A DNA stretch of 64,000 nt from Mycobacterium scrofulaceum (GTDB lineage: Bacteria; Actinomycetota; Actinomycetes; Mycobacteriales; Mycobacteriaceae): NCBI RefSeq assembly GCF_002086735.1, contig NZ_MVIJ01000002.1, positions 124,001 through 188,000 on the forward strand, in the 5' to 3' direction. How positions within the stretch are numbered: the stretch's first letter is position 1; every line of letters starts with the position of its first letter. Made by a program: the position numbers and the translations under genes. The notes below the pieces were generated by a model. It saw only the letters and a program-made list of their open reading frames with translations. It made no database searches and had not been told where the DNA came from. Below, in pieces: positions 7,347 to 15,135 of this stretch.

Positions 7347-7618
7347 GCCGCCCGCCTACGTCGCCACCGCTCACTCGGCGACAACCACTCGCGTACCGTC
7401 CCGCCGACAACGCCGTGCACGTGGCCCTCCGGCAACGACGCGGCCCAGTCTGCGCATGCCTGGTAAACAGGGCACCGGAGGCATGCCGCGATACAAGCAT
7501 CCGCAAGGCCGGGGTCTTCGACGGCGTCCGTGAAGGACTCAGCGTCGCCCACGCACAACCCCGCCGACAAGTCGGGCTGGCGGTGCAGATCGGCCAGCAC
7601 CTCGGCTGCGCCGGTCAT
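7343..7618 (-). CDS. Phage WhiB-like iron-sulfur protein
   Basis: 91 residues. Four Cys in the WhiB pattern (Cys22, Cys46, Cys49, Cys55; core CLRCPVYQAC) would hold a [4Fe-4S] cluster; Cys42 is extra. WhiB proteins bind the primary sigma factor and steer transcription, and mycobacteriophage homologues such as WhiB-TM4 interfere with host WhiB2. The usual G(V/I)WGG turn is GVVGG here (residues 69-73), so the Trp used in sigma contact is missing. The basic tail RWRRRRAA may contact DNA. Coupled to both neighbours by ATGA overlaps. Confidence 0.85.
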   Translation of the reverse strand: MTGAAEVLADLHRQPDLSAGLCVGDAESFTDAVEDPGLADACIAACLRCPVYQACADWAASLPEGHVHGVVGGTVREWLSPSERWRRRRAA

Positions 7619-7935
7619 GACGCCCCCGGCGAGACCATGAAGACCGTGAGTGCCGAGTCGATTTCGAGTACGGCGTCGTGATCGTGGGCGGCCCAGTAGC
7701 GCAAGCCTTCAATTATTTCGTTGCTTCCGGTGTGGGCTACGGCTTCCTTGCGGCGGCGTTGGCCTGCCTTTACCCACACTTCGGGAAGGGGTTCCTGGTC
7801 CAGCTGCCGGATGTTGGCGGCGGGCACCCCGAGCAGAAGTGACATGGCGTCGGCGCTGAGGAATACGTCGTCCCCGGCGTCGTTGACGCGCGCCAGTTCG
7901 ATGCGGTTGTCGGGGCTGTCGGTCATGGTGGTCAT
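7615..7935 (-). CDS. Phage hypothetical protein
   Basis: 106 residues from the ATG at 7935 (MTTMTDSPDNRIELARVNDA), with AAGGAA about 10 bases upstream; an in-frame ATG at 7926 is possible. ADAMSLLLGVPAANIRQLDQ resembles one helix-turn-helix. Residues 75-100 (EIIEGLRYWAAHDHDAVLEI) are helical. The family is not recognised, though early genes of this size and position occur in phiRv1-like elements. The stop overlaps the WhiB-like start. Confidence 0.55.
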   Translation of the reverse strand: MTTMTDSPDNRIELARVNDAGDDVFLSADAMSLLLGVPAANIRQLDQEPLPEVWVKAGQRRRKEAVAHTGSNEIIEGLRYWAAHDHDAVLEIDSALTVFMVSPGAS

Positions 7936-7964
7936 GGTTGGGGTTCCTTCGGTTGCGGTTGTGG

Positions 7965-8213
7965 TCAATCTGGTTGGTACAGCGGTTCTGTGAAATCGCG
8001 GCCACCGCGGGCCGGTGCGGTAGGTGGTAAAGAATTGACCAGCTGGTCCTGTCGACCAGCAGTGGCGTCGGCCACACGGGACACACAAGGGATCCTTCGG
8101 ACCCTTCCGTCGGGGAGGCTGCACCAGGTCCCGGCCGGGGCCGAGCAGTGCCCACAGGGGACTGCCAGCGCATTGGTCTGGGCGTAGGCCGCCCAAATTG
8201 CTTTTCCCCTCAT
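7965..8213 (-). CDS. Small phage zinc-finger protein
   Basis: 82 residues from an ATG with GAGGT about 8 bases upstream. VPCGHCSAPAGTWCSLPDGR is a CxxC...C zinc knuckle of the sort found in short mycobacteriophage proteins beside RepA or primase genes. Basic residues after the knuckle (GRVRRIPCVSRV) suggest nucleic-acid binding. It is the first gene after the repeat array at 8225-8369 on this strand. Confidence 0.6.
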   Translation of the reverse strand: MRGKAIWAAYAQTNALAVPCGHCSAPAGTWCSLPDGRVRRIPCVSRVADATAGRQDQLVNSLPPTAPARGGRDFTEPLYQPD

Positions 8214-8224
8214 GCAGGCACCTC

Positions 8225-8369
8225 GGCGAACTGGGCTACGGGACTGCGTAAAGCTGGTGGTCCGAGTAGTTCGCCGTTCGCCGCCTTATAGAGGCGGCGG
8301 CGAACTGGCGAACTCGACTCGATCGACTTCGCTGGCGAACTGCGGCGAACTGCGGCGAACTGGCGAACT
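8225..8369. repeat. Iteron-like array of GGCGAACT beside the RepA-like gene
   Basis: GGCGAACT occurs at 8225, 8299, 8307, 8334, 8344, 8354 and 8362, with an inverted copy at 8268 (AGTTCGCC) and a partial one at 8276. Spacings are 8, 27, 10, 10 and 8 bases in the dense part. Between 8269 and 8313 the copies face each other around TTATAGA and form a large imperfect palindrome (CGCCGCC/GGCGGCG core). Position just after the RepA-like gene suggests a replication origin or autoregulatory site. Confidence 0.6.
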
Positions 8370-8373
8370 GACA

Positions 8374-9567
8374 TCAGCCGAGCCGCCAATCTTGCGTCGG
8401 TGAGGGACACGATTCATGCCGCGGACCCCCTGTGATAACCGGCAGCCCGCACACCGAGCACGGATGCGCAATCCGGTGGAGCTTGGAGTTGTGACCGGTC
8501 CCGGTGTCGACGCAGACGACCTGATTCTTGACCGCCTCCTTCATGGCGTCGCGGACAGCGGCGCGCGTATGACCATCACCGCTGGGACCGAGTTCCGACT
8601 CGATGTCGGACTTGTTAATAGCTCCCCTCGAGAGCAGCCGAATCAGCGCCGTATAGGCCGCCTCAACCTTGCTGTCAGCCCGCGAGATCTGGTTGTAGGT
8701 GAAGCGCCGCGTCGCCGGGTCGAGGGTCATCCGGCCCTCGGGCACGTTGACGTCACGCCCATAGGCGCTGAAATACCTCGGGCCGTTCAGGTCGTCACCT
8801 TCGCGTACCAGCCGCCAGATCGCGTCAGGCCAGTCCTGCAGCCGACTGTCACCGCGGGCACGTTCTTGGCCGTGACCCATGTGATGAACGATGCCCGCGT
8901 TGGTGATCCCGGCCTCGGCGAGCAGCGCATCGAATGCGACCAGGAATTTTCCGGCCTCGTGATTCTCGTCGAGTCCCAGCGCGTCCAGTACCGGCCTTAA
9001 GCAGTCGAAAAACAGGTAGTCGCAACCGATGTCACGTAGCCTCGCTGCCCAGGCGGCGCGACAACGGTCATTCAGCAGGTCGAATGTGCCGACCTGGCCC
9101 CGTAGCGTCCACTCTGTGACGGATTGGGTGTTACGGATGCGCTGATCGCCGAGCCAGCGGCGCATCATGTTCTCGGACAACTCGTTGTCGATGAGCGCCA
9201 CGCTGCTGATGGGCACGTTGACATCGAACCGGCCCAAAAACGGGTCACGGTCGGCCAGGCTTCGCAACATGTTGTGGATCAGGTGGGACTTGCCTGCTTT
9301 GCCCTGCGCGCTGAGCAGTATGCGGCTGTCGATCGGCTGCACGTCCGTGATCAGCCACTGCGTCGGCTCATCAGGTTCGGCCAACAGCGCGTCGAGCCGC
9401 TTGGGCTCGGGGATCGCGATCGGCGGCAGGTCTTCGACATCTACGCGGCGCCGCGCTTCCCGGCTGATGCGCAGCCGCTGCATCTGCCAGAGGATCTGCT
9501 CCTCGTCATAGTCCCACGGTTCGTCGTCGACCACGGCGCCGTTGACATTGCCGTCGGTGTAGGTCAT
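8374..9567 (-). CDS. Phage RepA-like AAA ATPase/helicase
   Basis: 397 residues. A RecA/RepA-type fold: Walker A GKAGKS at residues 89-94 (after ILLSAQ), a hydrophobic Walker B ending FFDC, and HHMGHG as sensor region. The last 40 residues form a Cys/His knuckle (CSVCGLPV, then HESC). RepA-type hexameric helicases unwind origins of small plasmids and phages, and the adjacent GGCGAACT repeats would fit an origin. The start overlaps the DUF2742 stop (ATGA). Alternative: a DnaC/RecA-like helper rather than the initiator. Confidence 0.8.
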   Translation of the reverse strand: MTYTDGNVNGAVVDDEPWDYDEEQILWQMQRLRISREARRRVDVEDLPPIAIPEPKRLDALLAEPDEPTQWLITDVQPIDSRILLSAQGKAGKSHLIHNMLRSLADRDPFLGRFDVNVPISSVALIDNELSENMMRRWLGDQRIRNTQSVTEWTLRGQVGTFDLLNDRCRAAWAARLRDIGCDYLFFDCLRPVLDALGLDENHEAGKFLVAFDALLAEAGITNAGIVHHMGHGQERARGDSRLQDWPDAIWRLVREGDDLNGPRYFSAYGRDVNVPEGRMTLDPATRRFTYNQISRADSKVEAAYTALIRLLSRGAINKSDIESELGPSGDGHTRAAVRDAMKEAVKNQVVCVDTGTGHNSKLHRIAHPCSVCGLPVITGGPRHESCPSPTQDWRLG

Positions 9568-10019
9568 GACGCCACCACACGTTTGGCCCAGGGGCGGCTA
9601 GTGCGGAAGCTTTGCAACGCAACAGTTTCTCGTGCCACCTGCCCCCAATCGGCGGCCGCCGATACGGCACGAGACGCCGCGGCCATCGCAACCTGTCCCG
9701 CTTCTACACGAGCGGTATGGTGCGGGCTGTCCAGCACGCAGGCCAGGATCTTCGCGGGATCGTCGTCGTCTAAGGCCACCCACGCTGCAGTGCCGGGCGG
9801 ATGCAGATCCTCCGCAGCGATACCGGCCTCCGCCAGCAACTTCTGGCCGAACTCCCACACCGGCCAAAAGGTCCGCTGAGATGACGAAAGCCGCTGGTGT
9901 GCCCTATAATTCGACGTGTAGCTGCCAGATGCGGCTGCGATGTGTGGTGGTGATGTTGGGTCGGCCGGGTTGTTTTCCTGCACAGGGGGCACCCGGCCAT
10001 CCCTTTCAGGATGGCTCAT
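9564..10019 (-). CDS. DUF2742 phage protein
   Basis: Up to 151 residues. The part from FWPVWEFGQKLL to the end fits DUF2742 of phiRv1-like elements: the FWPV opening, GTAAWVALDDDDPAK, a helix AGQVAMAAASRAVSAAADWG and the RPWAKRVVAS tail. Function of the family is unknown. The start is uncertain: the first about 46 residues (MSHPERDGRVPP onward) are low-complexity, have a poor ribosome site, and coincide with the structured plus-strand element at 9917-10024, so the true start may lie further in. Confidence 0.75.
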   Translation of the reverse strand: MSHPERDGRVPPVQENNPADPTSPPHIAAASGSYTSNYRAHQRLSSSQRTFWPVWEFGQKLLAEAGIAAEDLHPPGTAAWVALDDDDPAKILACVLDSPHHTARVEAGQVAMAAASRAVSAAADWGQVARETVALQSFRTSRPWAKRVVAS

Positions 10020-10024
10020 TTTTT
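9917..10024 (+). ncRNA. Candidate small RNA antisense to the DUF2742 5' region
   Basis: A perfect TATAAT at 9905-9910 with an ATGACG-like -35 about 18 bases upstream would start a plus-strand transcript near 9917. It would end at a hairpin (stem GCCATCC/GGATGGC at 9996-10002 and 10009-10015, loop CTTTCA) followed within three bases by six Ts at 10019-10024. A larger stem GGCCGGGT/ACCCGGCC precedes it. No plus-strand gene fits, so an RNA of about 108 bases overlapping the 5' part of the opposite gene is proposed. Confidence 0.45.
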
Positions 10025-10110
10025 CCGTTCGGGTCGGCCGGGTGCGTGGTTCCGGCGATTGATTTAATTGTGTTGTGTGACAGCGGCGTTAGCGTTGGCG
10101 GTCTAAGCCC

Positions 10111-10368
10111 TTAGTCGCCCCTGATGGGGGAGCCGATCAGGGCGAGCAGCGAGTCGCGGTCGACCCGCAGCACCCTTGGTCCGACGCGGTGGGCGGCAAG
10201 AGACCCCTCTGATATCCGGCGACGCAGTGTGGCGACGCTCAGGCGACTGATGTCCGCGGCCTCGCCCATGGTCAATAGCTGCGGCATCCCGGCGGTCGGA
10301 GGCGCCCGCGATGGCAACCCAGTGGTGTGGGGCGCTTTGTTGGAGCGCCCCGGCGCATATGTGGTCAT
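10111..10368 (-). CDS. Excisionase-like DNA-binding protein
   Basis: 85 residues; an inner ATG at 10287 would give 58. LLTMGEAADISRLSVATLRR followed by RISEGSLAAHRVGPRVLRVD is the winged helix of excisionase-family proteins, with the recognition helix at SVATLRRRI and a wing at VGPRVLRV. The protein probably directs integrase towards excision or controls early transcription. It is the gene nearest the integrase and faces the TTGC-type palindromes at 10448-10583. Confidence 0.75.
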   Translation of the reverse strand: MTTYAPGRSNKAPHTTGLPSRAPPTAGMPQLLTMGEAADISRLSVATLRRRISEGSLAAHRVGPRVLRVDRDSLLALIGSPIRGD

Positions 10369-10674
10369 GCGTGATAGTTAACCCAAGGGGGGCGCCAAGC
10401 GCCACACTACGATGCCGCTAAATGCCATGTGCCGCAACGCATGTAAATTGCATTCGTGCAAGGCTTGGGGTTGCTAGAGCAACGGCGCGGCCGCGAAGAG
10501 TCGCTGCGTGCGCGGCGTGTCGGTCTTGCGCCCGGCTGGGCCGGAAGGCGTTGCGCAGTAACGGATTAATTGCGTTTATGCAATTGGATTCGGCCGACAT
10601 GTGGCGGAGATCACAGCGTCAAGGGGTTGCGGGGGCAGTGGAGAGTGGAAACTTTTGCCACTCTCCACCACACG
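10369..10674. promoter_or_regulatory. Regulatory spacer with three TTGC/GCAA inverted repeats
   Basis: No gene seen in this 306-base stretch. It holds TTGCATTCGTGCAA at 10448-10461, GTTGCTAGAGCAAC at 10470-10483 and TTGCGTTTATGCAA at 10570-10583. The first and third share TTGC-R-TT-YR-TGCAA and lie in AT-rich context (TAAATTGC, TTAATTGC). They could be arm-type integrase/excisionase sites or operators of an immunity repressor. A hairpin at 10638-10668 closes the stretch. Confidence 0.5.
10638..10668 (-). terminator. Hairpin terminator after the integrase
   Basis: Perfect 11-bp arms GTGGAGAGTGG and CCACTCTCCAC with the loop AAACTTTTG, 6 bases beyond the integrase stop. Confidence 0.7.
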
Positions 10675-11841
10675 TCAGTCTTTGTCGGTGGCGCCCGGTG
10701 CGGCCAGAGCCGACAGGGCGGCGGCGATCTCCGCGTCCCGGCCGCTGACGATGCCCTGATAGATCAGCGAGGCTTTGACGGTGCTGTGTCCCAGCCTTCC
10801 CATCGTCTCGACTAGGTTGCCGACGCGCGCCGTGTTCGTGCCGCAGAAGTGCCTCATGTCGTGGATGGAGGGCTGGGGCTTGTTTTCGCCGTCGCGGCCG
10901 ATCTTGGTGAGCGCCTTCTGGTAGTACCGGCGAAACGTCTTGTCACTTAGGTGGCAGGAGCGGTCGGCGGCGAACAGCAGCGCGGCGGCGTCCTTAGCGA
11001 CATATTTGGCCATGTGCTGCTTGACGGCCGGAATGATGTGCGGCGGCACGGCGACGGCCCGGCCCTTCTTACTTTTAGTCGTATCGGTGTGGCACTTGCC
11101 GTCGCGGTGGACGACACCCCTGCGCACGGTGATCACGGCGTAGTCGGTGCTGATATCGCGGCGCTCCAGCGCGGTTACCTCACCCCACCTGAGGCCGCAC
11201 CAGGCGGAGATCAGGATCAGGGCCTTATAGCGCGCGTCGATGGTGTCGGCGAGTTGGCCCACCTCGTCGACGTCGAGGATCACCGACTCCTTCTTGGTGG
11301 CGGCGCTGCCGGCGCCCCGGATCACGGCGGGGTTGGCTTGGAGGTGTCCGTCGCTGACGGCGGTGGCCAGCACCGCGTGCAGCAACTGATAGGCGTGGGA
11401 CCGGTAGGTGGGCTTGTCGATCAGCGTGGTGGCGTGCCAGGCGCGCACGGCGTCGGCGGTGATGTTGCGCATCGGGATCCGGCCCAGCTGCGTCGGTTTG
11501 ATGTGCTCCTCGAACAACTTCGTGTAGTGCGACTTGGTCCGCGGTTTGAGGGGCTGCCCGGCCACAGTGCGTTGCGCAATCCAGGTGGGGGTGTAGTCGG
11601 CCAGGGTCATGCCCGCGGCCTGTTTCTTAGCCTTGCGTTGCGCCGGAGGAGTCCACGCATCCAACTCGATCAGGCGCCGCTCCGAGGCCAACCAGCCCTC
11701 GGCGTCCGAGCGGGCGGCATACGTGTGCGGCGCGTTGTGCCGAACGCCCTCATGGAGGTAGCTGGCGTGCCAGCGCCTGACCCGTCCGCGGCCGCTTTGA
11801 CGCACCCAGCCCCACCCTCGGTGCCCCTTCTTACCTGCCAT
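10675..11841 (-). CDS. Phage tyrosine integrase
   Basis: 388 residues from the ATG at 11841 (MAGKKGHRGWGWVRQ), with AAGGGCG about 7 bases upstream; an in-frame start at 11916 would add 25 poorly coding residues. The N-terminus is an arm-binding domain (RWHASYLHEGVRHNAPHTY), followed by a core-binding SAM-like domain (TLADYTPTWIAQRTV) and the catalytic domain with Arg in CGLRWGE, HDMRH, LGH and the nucleophile in LIYQG. It recombines attP with a chromosomal attB. The attachment core lies about 160 bases upstream of its start, the usual arrangement. Confidence 0.95.
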   Translation of the reverse strand: MAGKKGHRGWGWVRQSGRGRVRRWHASYLHEGVRHNAPHTYAARSDAEGWLASERRLIELDAWTPPAQRKAKKQAAGMTLADYTPTWIAQRTVAGQPLKPRTKSHYTKLFEEHIKPTQLGRIPMRNITADAVRAWHATTLIDKPTYRSHAYQLLHAVLATAVSDGHLQANPAVIRGAGSAATKKESVILDVDEVGQLADTIDARYKALILISAWCGLRWGEVTALERRDISTDYAVITVRRGVVHRDGKCHTDTTKSKKGRAVAVPPHIIPAVKQHMAKYVAKDAAALLFAADRSCHLSDKTFRRYYQKALTKIGRDGENKPQPSIHDMRHFCGTNTARVGNLVETMGRLGHSTVKASLIYQGIVSGRDAEIAAALSALAAPGATDKD

Positions 11842-11999
11842 CCCAGTCGCCCTTCGTGGTGTTATCCGTGTGTTATCCAACTGCAGGGGTGTGTCTAGTT
11901 GTGCATAGGTACGCAACTACGCTAACGTCGGCATCACAGCAGGTGACAGGCATATTATTGCTGGTACCGGTTGTGCGGAGCAACTACATAGGCGGCTAA

Positions 12000-12020
12000 T
12001 TCGATCCCAGCCGGGACCAC
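12000..12020 (+). mobile_element. Right attachment site: tRNA 3'-end-like core
   Basis: TTCGATCCCAGCCGGGACCAC looks like a tRNA T-loop, T-stem 3' strand, acceptor 3' strand and discriminator. The sequence to its left cannot complete a tRNA (GCTAA where GCTGG would pair), so this is a 3' remnant copied by integration, and the whole tRNA should lie at the other end of the prophage with its 3' end facing in. The tRNA identity is not deduced. Confidence 0.65.
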
Positions 12021-12055
12021 AAGTAAAGACGCAGGTGGGCCTGTCGGGCCGCCGC

Positions 12056-13033
12056 TCAATCCCGAACCCGCAACACCTCGCTGAGCGGTCGTCGCGGCGT
12101 GAGCGCAGGCGGCTCGGCCGCGGGGGCCACCCCCACCCGGACCAGCACCTGCGGCCGCCTGCCCTCGTCCAGCAGGTTCGCGATCATCTCGCGCGTGACG
12201 TTGAGCTCGGTGACGTGCGTGACGGGGCAGGTCGCCAGGTTCGCCATCGTGCATTCCAGTAACACCGCCGAGAGCGCCTCACCGGACAACAACGCGGCCA
12301 GGCGGGTGTCGTCGTCGGTGGACAGCATCAAAATCGTCGACTCGTCCCTCGGAACCTCGGTGCGCCGTTCGGGGTCATGCGTCGTCGGGAACGTCCGCCC
12401 GACGTCGACGCGCTCGCGTTCGGCCGGCGACACCAGAGCGCTGTAGGGAACGCCCTCCGTGGCCTCGAAAGGCGCGGTCCACCAATGCAGTTCCTCTTGG
12501 TAGGCCGTGTCGTAGAGACGCACCGATTCGGCCACCGACGATGCCTGCGCCAGCATGTCGCGCACCTCGTCGGCCATCACGTCCAGGTGCACGGCATCCT
12601 CCTCGACGGCACCGCGCAGCGACGGCTCGAACGCCTCCCAGTTCATCGGCGCGATGAACGGCAGTCGGTCGGTACGGCGGGTCCAGATCGCGCCGGCGCG
12701 GCGCCGTTCGTCGTCGGTGACGTCCTGGACCGGGCTGACGTCGACGGTCGCCAGATGGTTCGGATCCTTTGGGTCGGGGAACCGGGAAATCCGCGCTCGC
12801 CACCCGGCGGCCGCGAGCGCCACCCGAAGGTGGTCGAGCGCGGCGCCGCAGCTGATCAGCGCCTCCCGGCCGGACCGGTCGGAGACCATCGCCCGGTTCG
12901 CATCGAGAAAGAGCTCCACCTGACCGCCGCCGGCCACCCACTGCCAGGGCTGGCTGTTGTGCAGCGACGGCGCGCGGCACGCTGAGCGCACCGCGTCCTC
13001 GAGGAGACCGGTGTCCACCAGGGGGGCTGGCAT
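12056..13033 (-). CDS. Acg/Rv3131-type nitroreductase-like protein
   Basis: About 325 residues from the ATG at 13033 (MPAPLVDTGLL); one at 13066 is also possible. ACRAPSLHNSQPWQWV is the FMN-binding opening of the Acg family, a mycobacterial branch of two-domain nitroreductase-like proteins in the DosR regulon (Rv2032, Rv3127, Rv3131). Family members bind FMN but may sequester it rather than act as normal reductases. I see no DosR-type palindrome upstream here. Its stop lies about 36 bases from the prophage attachment core, so it is the first chromosomal gene beyond the element. Confidence 0.85.
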   Translation of the reverse strand: MPAPLVDTGLLEDAVRSACRAPSLHNSQPWQWVAGGGQVELFLDANRAMVSDRSGREALISCGAALDHLRVALAAAGWRARISRFPDPKDPNHLATVDVSPVQDVTDDERRRAGAIWTRRTDRLPFIAPMNWEAFEPSLRGAVEEDAVHLDVMADEVRDMLAQASSVAESVRLYDTAYQEELHWWTAPFEATEGVPYSALVSPAERERVDVGRTFPTTHDPERRTEVPRDESTILMLSTDDDTRLAALLSGEALSAVLLECTMANLATCPVTHVTELNVTREMIANLLDEGRRPQVLVRVGVAPAAEPPALTPRRPLSEVLRVRD

Positions 13034-13169
13034 GTCGACCTCGATTCGTTGGCTGGCCCCGAGCATGTCACTTCCGCAGCCTATTGTCGGCCGAGTTTGC
13101 CCAGCGCGAACGTGAACAGCCCATACCGGCGACAATCGGTGACAACCAATCTGGCAAGGACGGTGAACG

Positions 13170-13463
13170 ATGGTCGGCAACTTCGAAGGCATCGGCACGC
13201 TCAAACTCGAATGCCCGCAAGGCCACCCCGTGGGCCGGATCCTCAAGGACGCCCCCCACCAGGCCGTTCAGTACGATCCCGGCGCCATGGTGGGGCCGCG
13301 CCGATTCTGGCCCGACGAAGACGAGCAGCCGCAGTTCACGACGAGCTGCCGGTTCTGCGAGAAGCCGGTGGGGGAGACCACGGCCACGCTGCAGGTGAAA
13401 CTGGCCGAGCTGCTCGCCGACGCGTCGGCGACCACCGGCATCGCCACGCTGGCGTATCTGTAG
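13170..13463 (+). CDS. Conserved hypothetical protein with Cys pairs
   Basis: 97 residues, with AAGGA about 9 bases before the ATG. LECPQGHPVGRIL and SCRFCEKPVG give two Cys-containing turns that could bind zinc, separated by an aromatic, acidic stretch (VGPRRFWPDEDEQPQFTT). Residues 70-97 are helical. Family and function not recognised. It is divergent from the nitroreductase and 56 bases ahead of the enoyl-CoA hydratase. Confidence 0.65.
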   Translation: MVGNFEGIGTLKLECPQGHPVGRILKDAPHQAVQYDPGAMVGPRRFWPDEDEQPQFTTSCRFCEKPVGETTATLQVKLAELLADASATTGIATLAYL

Positions 13464-13519
13464 GGGGCCGCCGCCGCTACTGTAAGAGCGACAGTAGCGA
13501 CCGACGTGAGAGGAATCCC

Positions 13520-14356
13520 GTGGCCCAGGTTCCCCCGACCCGCGACACCCCCCGCCCGCCCGAGGGGGACTGGCTCGGCACGCCCTACCTCACCTTGCAG
13601 CGCCAGGGGTCGATCGCGGTGTGCACCATCGATCGCCCCGACGCGCGCAACGCTTTGACGCCCGCGATGTACTTCGGGATCCGTCACGCGGTGGGCCGCG
13701 TCAACGAGGATCCCGACCTGGCCGGCCTGCTGATCACCGGAACCGGCGACGTCTTCGCGCCCGGCGGCGACATGGGCGGCGGGGGCGCCACCGACAACTG
13801 GATCACCTTCGGCGGCGCGCTGGGCATGGACGTCACCCCGTTCGACACCGTGCGCACCTCGGCCAAGCCGGTCGTCTCGGCGGTCAACGGCCTGTGTCAG
13901 GGCGGCGGGTTCCAGATCGCGCTGTGCAGCGACCTGTCGGTGGTCAGCGACCGGGCGACCTTCCGCGTGCCCGAGCTGTTCCGCGGCTACGCCGACACCT
14001 ATTACAGCCAGATGCTCACCCGGGTCATCGGGCCGGTGCGCACCCGCGACCTGATGTTCACCGGCCGGGTGCTCACCGCCGTCGAGGCGCTGGACTGGGG
14101 CCTGGTCACCCGCGTCGTGCCGCACGAAAGCCTGCTCGAGTCGGCGAAAGAGCTGCTCGCGCAATGCTGCCGCACCGCGCCGCGCGCCCGCGGGGTGATC
14201 AAGTCCAGCATCGACAGCTACCTGGGCCTCTACGACCGCATCGGCATGACCAGCAGCCTGAGCGACGCCGAGGCGCGCGAGGGCTTTCGCGCCTTCAAGG
14301 AACGCCGCTCGCCGGACTGGGTGCACCCGGACCTGCGGGTGCAGGGGCGGCTATAG
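13520..14356 (+). CDS. Enoyl-CoA hydratase/isomerase family protein
   Basis: 278 residues from a GTG preceded by GAGAGGA. Crotonase fold: the substrate-binding turn DRPDARNALTP, oxyanion-hole segments LITGTGDVFAPGGDMGGG and NGLCQGGGFQIALCSD, and the helical C-terminal trimerisation part. The usual catalytic Glu pair is not obvious in the second oxyanion segment, so the exact reaction (hydration, isomerisation or other) is open. It probably acts in fatty acid or sterol side-chain degradation. Its end overlaps the convergent hydrolase by 6 bases. Confidence 0.88.
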   Translation: MAQVPPTRDTPRPPEGDWLGTPYLTLQRQGSIAVCTIDRPDARNALTPAMYFGIRHAVGRVNEDPDLAGLLITGTGDVFAPGGDMGGGGATDNWITFGGALGMDVTPFDTVRTSAKPVVSAVNGLCQGGGFQIALCSDLSVVSDRATFRVPELFRGYADTYYSQMLTRVIGPVRTRDLMFTGRVLTAVEALDWGLVTRVVPHESLLESAKELLAQCCRTAPRARGVIKSSIDSYLGLYDRIGMTSSLSDAEAREGFRAFKERRSPDWVHPDLRVQGRL

Positions 14357-15135
14357 GTCGATCCATTCCCCGTGGGGCGCCACCCGCAACCGGTCGCCGA
14401 TCCCGGCCTGGTCGAACGCGGCGGCGAATTCGTCGACGCCCTCGGTGAAGTGGGCCCAGCCGTCGACGTGGGCCGGTATCACCACCCGCGCGCCCAGAAC
14501 CTCGGCGGCGGCGGCCGCGCGCGCCGCGGTCAGCGTCAGCGGCCGCCCGCGCTCCTTGGCCGGCACGCTGGCCGCGCCCGCGAACAGCACCGCGACGTCG
14601 ACGACGCCCACCCGGTCGGCCACGTCCTTGACCGCCGTCATCGAGGCGTTATCACCGCTGAGGTACACCGTCGGCACGCCGGGCCCGGACAGCACGAACC
14701 CGGTCACTTCGCAGTTCACGTGACCGCTCGCGTCGCGCTGCCCGTCCGCCGGGCCGTGCACCGCCGGGACCGCCTGCGCGGCAAGCGATCCGGGCAGTTG
14801 GTAGGTCTGCCAGGGCGCCACGCCCACCGCAGGCGGCCCCAACCGGGCGGCGCCGCCGGGGTGGGTGAGCACCAGCGGCGCGGCCAGGGCCATCCGGCGG
14901 CCCTCGTCGTCCAGATTGTCGGGATGCTGGTCATGGCTGATCAGCACCGCGTCCACCGGGCCGAGCGCCTCGGCGCTCACCGCCGGCCCGGCGAGCTTGG
15001 TCAGGTACGCGTGCACCCCGGGCGGGTCGAACGTCGGGTCCATCACGATCCGCAGACCCGCGATGTCGACCACGGTGGTCGGGCCGCCCAGCACACCGAT
15101 CGCGCAGGTGCGCCGCCGCGCATCCACCGATGCGC

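Larger units (their letters stand above)
1..12020. mobile_element. Integrase-proximal part of a probably defective prophage
   Basis: A block of phage-type genes, almost all on the minus strand, ends at a tRNA-like attachment core beside the integrase. Gene order from the right is integrase, excisionase-like, DUF2742, RepA-like ATPase, small early genes, large terminase, P27-type small terminase, HNH and tape measure. DUF2742, RepA-like and WhiB-like proteins are typical of mycobacteriophages and phiRv1-like elements. Only about 1 kb separates terminase from tape measure, where portal, protease, capsid and connector genes would normally lie. The left end is outside the window, so total size and the intact attachment tRNA cannot be judged. 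Confidence 0.93.

Noticed and set aside
8225..8369. The GGCGAACT repeats as a CRISPR array
   Set aside because: Units are only 8 bases, spacing is 8-27 bases without unique spacers of constant length, and there are no cas genes.
8210..8410. 66-codon minus-strand frame after the RepA-like gene
   Set aside because: It lies entirely over the GGCGAACT repeats, so the frame reflects the repeats; no coding features are seen.
12000..12020. A complete tRNA gene at the integration site
   Set aside because: Only the T-loop and 3' acceptor part is present; the 5' side does not pair and no anticodon arm precedes it.
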